From assembly GCA_903911825.1 (NCBI GenBank), contig CAIWFB010000102.1:1-55578 (forward strand): DNA of 55,578 nt, written 5' to 3'. The notes below the pieces were generated by a model. The model did not search any database. It saw nothing but the letters and a program-made list of their open reading frames with translations, and was not told where the DNA came from. This document shows, in pieces, positions 9,680 to 18,540 of this stretch (position 1 is its first letter; each line of letters begins with the position of its first letter). Both the position numbers and the translations under genes were made by a program. The DNA is from an uncultured Verrucomicrobia subdivision 3 bacterium (lineage in GTDB: Bacteria; Verrucomicrobiota; Verrucomicrobiia; Limisphaerales; UBA11358).

Positions 9680-9952
9680 AAAGCTCCTAACATGTATTCA
9701 ATAGCCAAAACGGCGTGTAACACGGACCGGCCACGGTTAGATTTTATTGCGTTGGCTGCGTTTGTGATCGCCAATTTCCCGCCAGTCGGCGGCCGATGCG
9801 GCGGCGGTTGATGGGTTCAATCCGTTCACTGGCGGCGACCATAAATCCGGTCGGTCGGCTTGTCCAGCCGGGAGTTGGGGGGCGGGGAGGCGGACAGAAT
9901 TACAGAATTATCCAGAATTCAAAAACCGGAATCCTCCTTGCCGAGTGGCGTG

Positions 9953-10041
9953 GTAGGGCGCGCAGTCCTCTGCGCGCCGGGCTGGGCGAGCCAGAACGCG
10001 TCCGTTCCAGCCAGCGGCGGGCAGAGGACTGCCCGCCCTAC
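9953..10041. repeat. REP-like inverted pair (GTAGGGCG...CAGTCCTCTG...)
   Basis: Two 26-bp elements in opposite orientation, at 9953-9978 and 10016-10041. They share GTAGGGC, CAGTCCTCTG and a GC-rich end, differing at two positions (GCGCGC versus GGGCGGGC context). Each is itself a palindrome around AGTCCTCT. The layout is that of a bacterial REP doublet. The region just before it (9890-9920) has a short repeat of CAGAATTA/CAGAATT. No gene is present between 9680 and 10657. Confidence 0.75.
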
Positions 10042-10160
10042 CCATTTTAGGCGCACCCGTCATTTCCTAGCGGCAATTCTCATGGTGGGCGGGTGGTTAA
10101 AGGTGGGTTAAACGGGGCAAAACTTTAAAAACGCGCAGTAAATACCGAAGTTTCTGCGGC

Positions 10161-10391
10161 GGAGGGCGAAAAAGTTACGGCATTTCGGCGCGCAAAAATG
10201 AAATCTCGCGCTCCCTATTCGGCATTCCGACGCGAACGCGCGATTTTTCGACGCCGAAAAATGAAATTTCGGCGCCGTAATGTCATTTTACCATCGCGAA
10301 AAATGGAATTTCGGCGTGGAAAAATCGCTGGTCGGCGTCGAAATGCGGCAACTTTTCGCCGAAATGGCGCAAGATTCAGCGGAGTCGAGGC
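10161..10391. repeat. Array A: 21-bp phased imperfect tandem repeat
   Basis: Eleven degenerate units follow one another at exactly 21-bp spacing with no insertion or deletion (unit starts at 10161, 10182, 10203, 10224, 10245, 10266, 10287, 10308, 10329, 10350 and 10371). The best units contain the palindrome TTTCGGCGCCGAAA followed by AATGAA; compare 10245-10265 and 10266-10286. The array sits in the gap between the glycosyltransferase end and the small membrane protein gene. Because 21 is a multiple of 3, conceptual translation gives seven-residue Arg-rich repeats on either strand, but no convincing gene start or product is seen. Confidence 0.8.
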
Positions 10392-10512
10392 AACGGCTAC
10401 GACCTCCGGCACAAAAGCGAGCCGGTTCGCGGCGGATGCGGCAGGCAATGGCATAAAATGTTCGGCAGACATGGCGGAGCGGGAGCGTCTTTTTTCGGCT
10501 GGTTTCCGGCTT

Positions 10513-10630
10513 CCTCGCCCCCTCGGGGGAGAGGATTGAGGTGAGGGGGCGACCTGGCAGGTTCTGAAGTCAAAGGATTGGCGACGGTTTACCCCCTCAC
10601 CCTAACCCTCTCCCCCAAGGGGGCGAGGGG
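10513..10630. repeat. REP-like inverted doublet (CCTCGCCCCCT...GTGAGGGGG)
   Basis: An arm of about 37-39 bp at 10513-10549 recurs in inverted orientation at 10592-10630, with about 42 bases between. Each arm also folds on itself through its C-run and G-run (for example CTCTCCCCC with GGGGGCGAG). It is located directly after the stop of the minus-strand glycosyltransferase gene, so on the transcript it could also act as a 3' structure. Confidence 0.8.
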
Positions 10631-10657
10631 AAAGGAAGTCCACATTCTCCAGCACAG

Positions 10658-11740
10658 TTACTTTTTCCCGACGGCGAGATTGATGGCGGTGAACAATTTT
10701 TCCGGCGCGGCGTCCACCCAGTTGCGGAATTTCCCCGTGGGCAGACTGTCCGGCAGTTCGGCAAGGCGGTCGAGGTTGAAACTTTTTTCCGCGAGGCCGA
10801 TGCCGAACTGCTCGGCATCGAGGGCGTTGACTTGTTGCTCGACGTGGTTCTCCACGGGCACGAGGAACAGCGGCTTGCCCAACCACGCGGCTTCGCTGAC
10901 GGATTCAAACCCGGCGGTGCAGACGACGTGGCGGCACTGGGCCATCATCTGCAAAAACTTTTCGCCATCCAACCGGTGAAACGTGAGCGCGGGCGAGTGC
11001 TGAAATTCGGCGGGCGCGTTCGGCTTGTCGTAAAAGCAATGCAGCTTGGTCTGCGGATTCTTGGCGCTCCACGCGATGATCTGGTCGGCATAACCGTGGT
11101 TGAGCAGATAGACGAGGACGAAATCGCCGACGGGATTTGAGGTGAGCTGGAAAAGTTGTTTCCGCAAAATCGGCGGGCCGACGATGATGCGTTTGCCCGG
11201 CAGATCGGGCGCTTCATAGAGCGAGAGCGCCAGCTTGGTCGCGCGCGCGCCGAGGAGTCGCGTGTAAATTTTCATGCTCAACAACTGTTTCCACAACTGC
11301 GGGGCGCGGACGTAGCCGGGATGTTGGAACATGAACTGGTGTCCGATGGCGACGACGGGCGGACGTTTCCGCCGCGTGATGGCGTAGAACGCAGCCATCG
11401 GCTCGAAGAAATTGATGATCACGTCCGGCTGCGTTTCGGTGACGATGGCGTCTAGTTGGCGGAGGATGCGAAAATATTTTGGCAATTTGCCGAACACGCC
11501 GAGGAGCGTGGCGGTGTTGCTGACCGAACGGCTGTTTTTATATTTGAACTCGAGCGTCGGCAGTGGCCGGACGGGAATCTTCATCGCCGACGCGAAGTAT
11601 TCCGGCATCGGCCGTTGGGCGCTCACGCCGAGCGTTACGGCGACGATTTGATGCCCCGCCGCTTCGGCCATTTCCTTGACGGCGATCGCTTGAGTCAGGT
11701 GACCCCGGCCCTCGCCCAGCACGCAGAACATCAGTTTCAT
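10658..11740 (-). CDS. Glycosyltransferase-like protein (MJ1255/VC2487 type, GT28-like fold)
   Basis: 360 residues from the ATG at 11740 (MKLMFCVLGEGRGHLTQA). The N-terminal GxGRGHLTQ motif and the C-terminal FESVSEAAWLGKPLFLVPVENHVEQQVNA segment, which has a UDP-sugar binding arrangement as in MurG/GT28 proteins, support a nucleotide-sugar glycosyltransferase with two Rossmann domains. The donor and acceptor are unknown. The upstream phosphoesterase gene reads about 200 bases into it in another frame, so the two are probably translated together. LpxH-like phosphoesterases and such glycosyltransferases often sit together in lipid or envelope glycolipid loci, which suggests but does not prove an envelope role. 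Confidence 0.82.
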   Translation of the reverse strand: MKLMFCVLGEGRGHLTQAIAVKEMAEAAGHQIVAVTLGVSAQRPMPEYFASAMKIPVRPLPTLEFKYKNSRSVSNTATLLGVFGKLPKYFRILRQLDAIVTETQPDVIINFFEPMAAFYAITRRKRPPVVAIGHQFMFQHPGYVRAPQLWKQLLSMKIYTRLLGARATKLALSLYEAPDLPGKRIIVGPPILRKQLFQLTSNPVGDFVLVYLLNHGYADQIIAWSAKNPQTKLHCFYDKPNAPAEFQHSPALTFHRLDGEKFLQMMAQCRHVVCTAGFESVSEAAWLGKPLFLVPVENHVEQQVNALDAEQFGIGLAEKSFNLDRLAELPDSLPTGKFRNWVDAAPEKLFTAINLAVGKK

Positions 11741-12506
11741 GGAAGTGAATGAGTTTGATCTTGCCGTCAAAATCTTCGATCAGCGCCGTGCAACTTTCCA
11801 CCCAATCACCGCAGTTCATATATTGCACGCCGTCCATCAGCTTCATTTCCGCGCGATGGATGTGACCGCAGATCACGCCATCAGCTTGGTGGTTGCGCGC
11901 CATGGCGGCAAGCGTGTCTTCGTATTCGGTGACGAATTTGACGGCGGACTTGGCCTTGAATTTAAGATACGCCGCCAGCGACCAATAACCGAAACCCAGC
12001 GCGCGGCGGAGGCGGTTGAAGTATAAATTAAAATCAAGAATCCAGTTGTAGAGGTGCGAGCCGAGTTTTTCCAACAGATGATTAAAGTGCGTCAAGCCAT
12101 CCGCCTGATGCCCGTGGATGACGAGATATTTTTTCCCATCCGCCGCCGTATGGATCACCTGTCGTGCAATCGTGACGTTACCAAACCGCATCCCCATAAA
12201 CTGCTCGATGAATTCGTCATGATTACCGGAAATATAAATCACCTTGGTTTGCTTGCGGCTTTTGCGGAGCAATTTTTGGATCAGCACATTGTAGTCATCA
12301 CGCCAATACCAGCGAAATTTCAATTCCCAGCCATCAATAAAATCGCCAACGAGATAAAGGTATTTGCAATCCACGACGCGCAGAAAGTCCAGCAACTCCT
12401 CCACCCGCGCGTGTTTGGTGCCGAGGTGGATGTCGGAGATCCACACCGAACGGCAGACGATCGGTTCATCCAGATTCAGGTCAAGATGGGGTTGGTTATC
12501 GTTCAT
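11538..12506 (-). CDS. LpxH-like metallophosphoesterase with a probable artefactual or frameshifted tail
   Basis: 322 residues as read. Residues 1-255 form a complete calcineurin-like phosphoesterase: SDIHLG, GDFIDGW, GNHDE, HGHQADG and GHIHRAEM supply the two-metal site. The family includes UDP-2,3-diacylglucosamine pyrophosphatase of lipid A synthesis, and this member resembles the LpxH-like cytoplasmic proteins. After the sequence KLIHFHE the frame runs about 200 bases into the glycosyltransferase gene, giving an Arg/Gly/Ser-rich tail with no family likeness. In another frame a CCATGA at this point would give a usual four-base overlap, so a small deletion or sequencing error near 11741 is plausible. 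Confidence 0.85.
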   Translation of the reverse strand: MNDNQPHLDLNLDEPIVCRSVWISDIHLGTKHARVEELLDFLRVVDCKYLYLVGDFIDGWELKFRWYWRDDYNVLIQKLLRKSRKQTKVIYISGNHDEFIEQFMGMRFGNVTIARQVIHTAADGKKYLVIHGHQADGLTHFNHLLEKLGSHLYNWILDFNLYFNRLRRALGFGYWSLAAYLKFKAKSAVKFVTEYEDTLAAMARNHQADGVICGHIHRAEMKLMDGVQYMNCGDWVESCTALIEDFDGKIKLIHFHETDVLRAGRGPGSPDSSDRRQGNGRSGGASNRRRNARRERPTADAGILRVGDEDSRPATADARVQI

Positions 12507-12826
12507 CGAACATCAACCACACGACTCTGCAACGGGACACCAGCAGGCAGCAATGACAATGCGCAGGCGTAACGCATTCTTAACCCGGCTGTAACCCAAT
12601 TGGCAAAAACAGTCCCCTAGCAAGCTCCGTATTTCAAAATCCACCACGCTACCACCGCAGACGCTTGTGCAATATTTCATAGTTTTCGGACCGAATTGGC
12701 AGCGATATTTTGATGGAAGCCGCGGCGCCGTCGGGCTTAACGCAGCCTCGACAACCAACGCCAGCCTCACAGATACTTCGCCCGAGGCGGCGCAACATTT
12801 TTGATCGCATCGCCCTTACTTGAACT
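12507..12826. other. Divergent intergenic region, nothing recognised
   Basis: About 320 bases between the minus-strand phosphoesterase and the plus-strand symporter, so it must hold both promoters. A short inverted repeat (AATGCG...CGCATT, near 12558-12580) is visible. No gene, RNA or operator was identified. Confidence 0.5.
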
Positions 12827-14080
12827 ATGTTGGTCGCGCTTAAAAAGGTTTCTCTGACACGCTGGATCATGTTGTCCATCGTCGCGGGCGGGCTCATTGG
12901 CTGGCTGTTTCCGCAGCAGGCGCAAGCGCTGGCTTTTCTCTCCAACATTTTTCTGCACCTCATCAAGTGCATCGTCGTGCCGCTCATTTTCAGCACGCTT
13001 ATCGTGGGCATCGCCGGGCACGCAGGCGATTTGAAATCCGTCGGGCGACTCGCCTTCAAATCCGTCATCTATTTTGAGATCGTCACCACGCTCGCGCTCT
13101 TCATCGGGCTGGCCGCCGTGAATCTAGTGCAACCCGGCGTGGGCGTTCAATTGAATGCTTCCGCCGCCACCGGCCAGCAGCTCGCGACGAATAAGATCAC
13201 GTTCGCCGGCGTCGTAGAACATCTCGCGCCGCAAAGTTTCTTCGACGCCGCCGCGCGCAACGACGTGTTGCAAGTCGTCATCTTCGCCATCCTGTTCGGC
13301 ATCGCCGTCGCGCGCGTGCAGGAAAAATCGCGGCACACGATGCTGAATTTCTGCGAGTCACTTTCGGAAGTGATGTTCAAATTCACCGGCCTCGTGATGT
13401 GGGTCGCCCCGTTCGGCGTGGGTGCGGCCGTGGCTGTGACCATTGGAAAAAACGGTTTCGACGTCGTCCTCGCACTCGGCAAATTAGTGCTGACACTCTA
13501 CGGCGCGCTATTCGTTTTCGTGCTGGCGGTGTTGATTCCCGTTATGCTCATCGCGCGGATTCCCATTCTCGCCTTCTTCAAAGCCGTGCGCGAACCGGCG
13601 ATGCTCGCCTTCTCCACCGCGTCCTCTGAAGCGGCGTTGCCTGATGCTTTGCAACGCATGGAAAAATTCGGCGTGCCCCGCCGCATCGTGTCGTTCGTGC
13701 TGCCCACGGGCTATTCTTTCAACCTGGATGGTTCGACTCTCTATCTCGCCGTCGCTTCTATTTTTGTAGCGCAAGCGGCGGGCGTAGAACTGACCCTCTG
13801 GCAACAGTTGCCGATCGTTCTCACGTTGATGCTGACAAGCAAAGGCGTCGCCGCCGTGCCGCGCGCCTCGCTCGTGATTTTATCCGGCACGCTCGTCACC
13901 TTCGGTCTGCCGCTCGAAGGCGTGGCCATCATTCTCGGCGTGGATGCGTTCCTCGACATGGCGCGCACGTCCATCAATCTCGTCGGCAACTGCCTCGCCT
14001 CCGCCGTGACGGCGCGGTGGGAAGGTGAATTCGACGATGTCGCAGCGAAGAAATCCGCCGCCACGACTGCGGTAAATTAA
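12827..14080 (+). CDS. Dicarboxylate/amino acid:cation symporter (DAACS family)
   Basis: 417 residues with about eight hydrophobic membrane segments. Family motifs are clear: the STASSEAALP serine-rich hairpin, FVLPTGYSFNLDGSTLY, GVAAVPRASLVILSGTL, and GVDAFLDMARTSINLVGN, which bind substrate and cations in GltP/GltT-type carriers. It imports glutamate, aspartate or C4-dicarboxylates with protons or sodium. The start is preceded by GAACT with no strong ribosome site. The gamma-glutamyltransferase gene follows after 6 bases, so the two are almost certainly one operon. The pairing makes sense: periplasmic release of glutamate from gamma-glutamyl compounds followed by uptake. Confidence 0.93.
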   Translation: MLVALKKVSLTRWIMLSIVAGGLIGWLFPQQAQALAFLSNIFLHLIKCIVVPLIFSTLIVGIAGHAGDLKSVGRLAFKSVIYFEIVTTLALFIGLAAVNLVQPGVGVQLNASAATGQQLATNKITFAGVVEHLAPQSFFDAAARNDVLQVVIFAILFGIAVARVQEKSRHTMLNFCESLSEVMFKFTGLVMWVAPFGVGAAVAVTIGKNGFDVVLALGKLVLTLYGALFVFVLAVLIPVMLIARIPILAFFKAVREPAMLAFSTASSEAALPDALQRMEKFGVPRRIVSFVLPTGYSFNLDGSTLYLAVASIFVAQAAGVELTLWQQLPIVLTLMLTSKGVAAVPRASLVILSGTLVTFGLPLEGVAIILGVDAFLDMARTSINLVGNCLASAVTARWEGEFDDVAAKKSAATTAVN

Positions 14081-14086
14081 TTTCCC

Positions 14087-15757
14087 ATGAGAACCTTGTT
14101 CGCCATTTCCCTGTTCATCGCAGTCGGGTTTTACTCAACGGCGAGTCGCGCCGACACTGCCACGCACGGCATGGTCGCCTCGGTGCATCCGCTCGCGACG
14201 CAAGCGGGCGTGAACGCGCTCAAGTCGGGCGGCAACGCCATTGATGCCGCCGTGGCCGTCGGCCTCACGCTCGGCGTCGTGGACACGCATAATTCCGGCA
14301 TCGGCGGCGGCTGCTTCATGCTCATCCACCTCGCGAACGGCACGAACCTCTGCCTTGACGGTCGCGAAATGGCACCCGCCGCTGCCACGCGCGATATGTT
14401 TCTTCGCGCAGGCAAAGGCGACACCGATTTGAGCCAGACCGGCCCGCTCGCGAGTGGTGTCCCCGGCGAAGTCGCGGTGTTCGCTTACGCCGTGAAACAG
14501 TTTGGTAAAAAATCCTTCGCGGATCTGCTGCTGCCGGCGGCGGACATTGCACAAGCGGGTTTTCCCGTGCCGGAAAATTATGCGCGCCTGATCAAAGTTG
14601 AGGCGGATAACCTAAAAAAATTTCCCGCGTCTGCCGCTATTTTTCTGCCCGACGGTAAACCTCTCAAAGCGGGCCAGACTCTGAAACAACCCGACCTCGC
14701 GAAAACGTATCGCAGCCTCGCGACGCAGGGCGCGGATTGGTTTTATCGCGGGCCCTTTGCTGCCGCGTTGGAAATGTGGATGAAATCGAACGGCGGTATT
14801 TTGACCTCCAATGACTTCGCCAATTATCACCTCGAACTGCGCGAACCGGTCGCCACGATGTATCGCGGTTACGAAGTCGTTTCATTTCCGCCGCCCAGCT
14901 CCGGCGGCGTGCACGTGTTGGAAATGTTGAACATCTTGGAACATTTCGACCTGAAAATGATGGACGACGCCACGCGGCTCAACGTGATCGCCGAAGCGAT
15001 GAAGCTGGCGTTCGCTGACCGCGCTTACTGGCTCGGCGATCCGGATTTTGTGAACGTGCCGCGCGGGCTAATCGCCAAAACTTACGCCGCTGAACTCGCT
15101 AAAAGAATTGATCCGCAACACGCCACGGCAGTGCCGACGCACGGTTTGCCGCCGGATTGGCAGACCGACTTATTCAAGAAACACACGACACATTTTTCCG
15201 TGGCGGATGACCAAGGCAACTGGGTCGCCTGCACCGCGACGGTAAACACGAGCTTTGGTTCCAAGGTCGTAATCCCCGGCACCGGGGTGACCATGAACAA
15301 TCAGATGGATGACTTTTCCGTCCAAGCGGGCGTGCCGAATCACTTCGGTCTCGTCGGGGCGGCGGCGAACGAAGTTGCGCCCGGCAAGCGCCCGCTTTCG
15401 TCCATGAGTCCGACGCTGGTCTTCACGAACGGCGTGCCGATCATTTCGCTTGGTGCGGCGGGTGGACCCAAAATCATCAGTGCGGTGTTGCAAGAACTCG
15501 TAGCCATGCTCGATCTCGGAAAAACTCCAGCTGAAGCGGTGGCGATGCCGCGCATCCATCAGCAATGGTCGCCGAATGAATTGTATGTGGAAGCGAAGCT
15601 GGCACCAGAATTGAAAACAGCCCTAGCCGCGCGCGGCCACAACATCACCGAGCTGCCCGTCGCTTCCGTTTCGCAAATCGTGGCGCGTAGTCGTGATGGC
15701 AAAAGTTTTATCGGCGCGGCGGACCCGCGCGCTCGCGGCACAGCGACTGGCTGGTGA
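14087..15757 (+). CDS. ggt: Gamma-glutamyltransferase (periplasmic)
   Basis: 556 residues with a signal peptide (cleavage near ASRA, residues 19-22). It cleaves or transfers the gamma-glutamyl group of glutathione and related compounds, and is made as a proenzyme that cuts itself. The autoprocessing and catalytic threonine is T367 in KKHTTHFSVADDQGN, at the start of the small subunit. Substrate residues are in GGNAIDAAVA, the DGRE motif, and PLSSMSPT. Length is normal for the family. It is translated right after the glutamate-type symporter. Ten bases after its stop lies an operator that belongs to the next gene (malQ). Confidence 0.95.
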   Translation: MRTLFAISLFIAVGFYSTASRADTATHGMVASVHPLATQAGVNALKSGGNAIDAAVAVGLTLGVVDTHNSGIGGGCFMLIHLANGTNLCLDGREMAPAAATRDMFLRAGKGDTDLSQTGPLASGVPGEVAVFAYAVKQFGKKSFADLLLPAADIAQAGFPVPENYARLIKVEADNLKKFPASAAIFLPDGKPLKAGQTLKQPDLAKTYRSLATQGADWFYRGPFAAALEMWMKSNGGILTSNDFANYHLELREPVATMYRGYEVVSFPPPSSGGVHVLEMLNILEHFDLKMMDDATRLNVIAEAMKLAFADRAYWLGDPDFVNVPRGLIAKTYAAELAKRIDPQHATAVPTHGLPPDWQTDLFKKHTTHFSVADDQGNWVACTATVNTSFGSKVVIPGTGVTMNNQMDDFSVQAGVPNHFGLVGAAANEVAPGKRPLSSMSPTLVFTNGVPIISLGAAGGPKIISAVLQELVAMLDLGKTPAEAVAMPRIHQQWSPNELYVEAKLAPELKTALAARGHNITELPVASVSQIVARSRDGKSFIGAADPRARGTATGW

Positions 15758-15766
15758 GAAGCCCTT

Positions 15767-15780
15767 CGCATTTTTGTGCG
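15767..15780. promoter_or_regulatory. Starch-regulon operator copy 1 (malQ)
   Basis: CGCATTTTTGTGCG, which read on the other strand is CGCACAAAAATGCG and matches the consensus CGCACAAAGATGCG at 13 of 14 positions. It ends 38 bases before the malQ ATG. Confidence 0.7.
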
Positions 15781-15818
15781 GGTTTGCGTCAGCCGCTCCG
15801 CCCTGTAACTTGAAGCCA

Positions 15819-18482
15819 ATGCTCCTTACGTTTCGCATCCGCTTTAGCACTCAACCTGGCCAATCGCTCTGGCTGACCGGCTCCCATCCCCTGCCCAATC
15901 ATTCCATCCCGCTCCAATATCTCGACGCGCAGCATTGGCAGGTGACGATTCCGCTCACGACACTCGCCGCCAGCACTGCGATTAACTACGCCTATTCCGT
16001 GCGCCACAGCGACGGCTCGCAAACAACTGACTGGGGACGCGACCGGCGTTTGACGCCGGCTGATTTTGGCGCGGCGGAATTACTGGTGCTCGACGCTTGG
16101 AACCATGCGGGTTTTGTCGAAAACGCTTTTTATACCGAGCCTTTCAAGAAGGTGTTGCTGGCCGAAAAATTTCCTAAAATTCCCGCCAACAAACTGGCCT
16201 CCGCGACGCATACCTTTCGCGTAAAAACGCCATTACTCGCCAAAAACCAAACGCTCTGCCTCGTGGGGGAAGGCGCTTTGCTGGGTGATTGGAACCCGGA
16301 AAAACCCATTTTACTGACGCGCCAATCGAGCGATGATTATTTTTCAGTGCGCTTGGATTTGCGCGGTCACTCCGGGCCACTGGCTTACAAATATGGCGTG
16401 TATGATTGCGCTAAAAAAACGTTCGTGCGGTTTGAAGCGGGTGCGAACCGGGTTTTAGCCAGTGCCTCAAACCGCCAGCAACATACGCTCATCAATGACG
16501 GTTTTGCAGTGTTGCCCACCGGCACTTGGCGCGGGGCGGGCGTAGCGGTGCCAGTGTTCAGTTTGCGCAGCCAGAACAGTTTTGGGGTGGGTGAATTTGC
16601 CGATCTAAAACCACTGGCGGATTGGGGCAAATGTGTCGGCCTAAAATTGATTCAACTCTTGCCCGTCAACGACTCCAGCGCCACGGGCACTTGGAAAGAT
16701 TCCTATCCGTATGCGGCGATTTCGGCATTCGCACTGCACCCGCTTTACCTGAATCTCGCCGCCGTGGTCAGCGCTAAAAACAAGCCGTTGCTCAAGGCTT
16801 TGGAACCGGAACGAAAACGCCTCAACGCTTTGGCTGCGGTAGATTACGAAGCCGTGATGCAATTCAAACTAGGCTTCCTGAAAAAGATTTTCCCATCGCA
16901 AAAGGTGGCCACGTTTCGCACCAAGGAATACAGAAAATTTCTGGCGGAGAACGAACATTGGCTGCTGCCTTACGCGGCATTCTGTTATCTCCGCGACAAA
17001 ATTGGCACGGCGGATTTCGGTCGCTGGCCGGAGCACAGTCAATTTAACGCGGAGAACATTGACGCGCTCGCCCAAGATAATGACGCCATTGCTTTCCACT
17101 GCTTCGTGCAATTTCATCTGCACTTACAACTGCAAGACGCCACCGCGCACGCGCACGCGGCCGGCTTGGTGGTGAAGGGCGATATCGCCATCGGCGTGTA
17201 TCGGCACGGCGCGGATGTCTGGCAAGCGCCCGAGCTTTACCACGTGGACATGCAGGCGGGCGCGCCGCCCGATCCGTTTGCGGCGAAAGGCCAGAACTGG
17301 GGTTTCCCGACTTACAACTGGCCACGCATGGCCGCCGATGGTTTCCAATGGTGGCAGCAACGATTCGCGCAGATGGGAAATTATTTCGACGCGTTTCGGA
17401 TTGATCACATTCTCGGATTTTTCCGCATCTGGAGCAGCCCGACGCACGCGGTGGAAGGCATTTTGGGTTATTTCGTGCCAGCCATTGCCATTGAGCGCGC
17501 GGAATTTGCGGCGCGCGGAATTCACTTTGACCACGACCGATTGACGAAGCCGTTCATCAACGATGCCGTCATGAGCGAGATTTTCGGTGAGGCTGCGGAC
17601 GCCGTTCGCCAGAAATATCTCCTCGCCAACGGCAGCGGTAATTATTCGTTAAAACTTGAATTCGCTACGCAGCGGCAGGTGGAAAAATATTTCGGCACGC
17701 AAAAATGCACCGCACGAAATACAAAATTAAAGATCGGCCTGTTCGATTTGATCAGCAACGTGATCCTGCTGGAAGTGAACGGAAAATTTCACTGCCGCTT
17801 CGGGCTGGAACAGACACTGTCGTTCAAAAATCTGCCCGCCGATCAGCAGGCGAAGCTGCGTGAATTGTATGTGGATTATTTCTTCCGGAGACAAGACGAC
17901 TTCTGGAGACGCGAGGCGCTGCAAAAACTGCCCGCGCTCAAACGCACTACGGACATGCTCATCTGCGGCGAAGATCTCGGTCTAGTGCCTGCCTGTGTGC
18001 CGGAGGTGATGCGCGATCTCGGTCTGTTGAGTCTGGAAATCCAGCGGATGCCGAAAAATCCGGGCCAGAAATTTTCGCGACCGGCCGACGCGCCGTATTT
18101 GAGCGTAGCCACACCTTCCACGCACGACATGAGCACGATTCGCGGCTGGTGGACGGAGGACGCGGCGTTCAGTCAGAAATTTTTCAACGGTGAACTGCGA
18201 CAACCCGGCACTGCGCCGCAAGCAGCCACGCCGAAAATTGTCGAAGCCGTGGTGCGGCAACACTTGGCGTCGCCCGCGATGTGGAGCATTTTTCAGTTGC
18301 AGGATCTGTTCGGCATCGACGGCGACTTGCGCCACACGGAAGTAGATGCCGAACGCATCAATGTGCCAGCGATCCCGAATTTTTACTGGCGCTACCGGAT
18401 GCATCTGCCGCTGGAAAAATTGTTGCGGGAAAAGAAATTTAACACGCATTTGGCTCGACTGTTGCGCGAATGCGGACGTTAA
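15819..18482 (+). CDS. malQ: 4-alpha-glucanotransferase, DPE2-like (two N-terminal starch-binding domains plus GH77)
   Basis: Amylomaltase/disproportionating enzyme: transfers glucan segments between maltodextrins, or from maltose to a glucan acceptor. I start at the ATG at 15819 (MLLTFRIRF), giving 887 residues; the frame upstream overlaps ggt and is not conserved-looking. Two CBM20-type modules lie at about 1-100 and 120-225 (LCLVGEGALLGDWNPEKP). The GH77 domain follows, with nucleophile D529 (FRIDHILGFF), acid/base E718 (CGEDLG) and D770 (STHDMST). The two-CBM20 architecture is that of plant DPE2 and some bacterial homologues that use maltose. No signal peptide, so cytoplasmic. A regulon operator sits 38 bases upstream and a strong terminator just after the stop. 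Confidence 0.94.
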   Translation: MLLTFRIRFSTQPGQSLWLTGSHPLPNHSIPLQYLDAQHWQVTIPLTTLAASTAINYAYSVRHSDGSQTTDWGRDRRLTPADFGAAELLVLDAWNHAGFVENAFYTEPFKKVLLAEKFPKIPANKLASATHTFRVKTPLLAKNQTLCLVGEGALLGDWNPEKPILLTRQSSDDYFSVRLDLRGHSGPLAYKYGVYDCAKKTFVRFEAGANRVLASASNRQQHTLINDGFAVLPTGTWRGAGVAVPVFSLRSQNSFGVGEFADLKPLADWGKCVGLKLIQLLPVNDSSATGTWKDSYPYAAISAFALHPLYLNLAAVVSAKNKPLLKALEPERKRLNALAAVDYEAVMQFKLGFLKKIFPSQKVATFRTKEYRKFLAENEHWLLPYAAFCYLRDKIGTADFGRWPEHSQFNAENIDALAQDNDAIAFHCFVQFHLHLQLQDATAHAHAAGLVVKGDIAIGVYRHGADVWQAPELYHVDMQAGAPPDPFAAKGQNWGFPTYNWPRMAADGFQWWQQRFAQMGNYFDAFRIDHILGFFRIWSSPTHAVEGILGYFVPAIAIERAEFAARGIHFDHDRLTKPFINDAVMSEIFGEAADAVRQKYLLANGSGNYSLKLEFATQRQVEKYFGTQKCTARNTKLKIGLFDLISNVILLEVNGKFHCRFGLEQTLSFKNLPADQQAKLRELYVDYFFRRQDDFWRREALQKLPALKRTTDMLICGEDLGLVPACVPEVMRDLGLLSLEIQRMPKNPGQKFSRPADAPYLSVATPSTHDMSTIRGWWTEDAAFSQKFFNGELRQPGTAPQAATPKIVEAVVRQHLASPAMWSIFQLQDLFGIDGDLRHTEVDAERINVPAIPNFYWRYRMHLPLEKLLREKKFNTHLARLLRECGR

Positions 18483-18489
18483 AAAACAG

Positions 18490-18517
18490 AAAAGCCCCAG
18501 ATTGCTCTGGGGCTTTT
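18490..18517. terminator. Bidirectional terminator between malQ and the PEP-CTERM gene
   Basis: A perfect 12-bp stem (AAAAGCCCCAGA / TCTGGGGCTTTT) with loop TTGC lies between two converging genes. The A-run and T-run on its flanks let it serve both strands. Confidence 0.92.
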
Positions 18518-18540
18518 CAGTCAAATCAGCGAACCCACAT

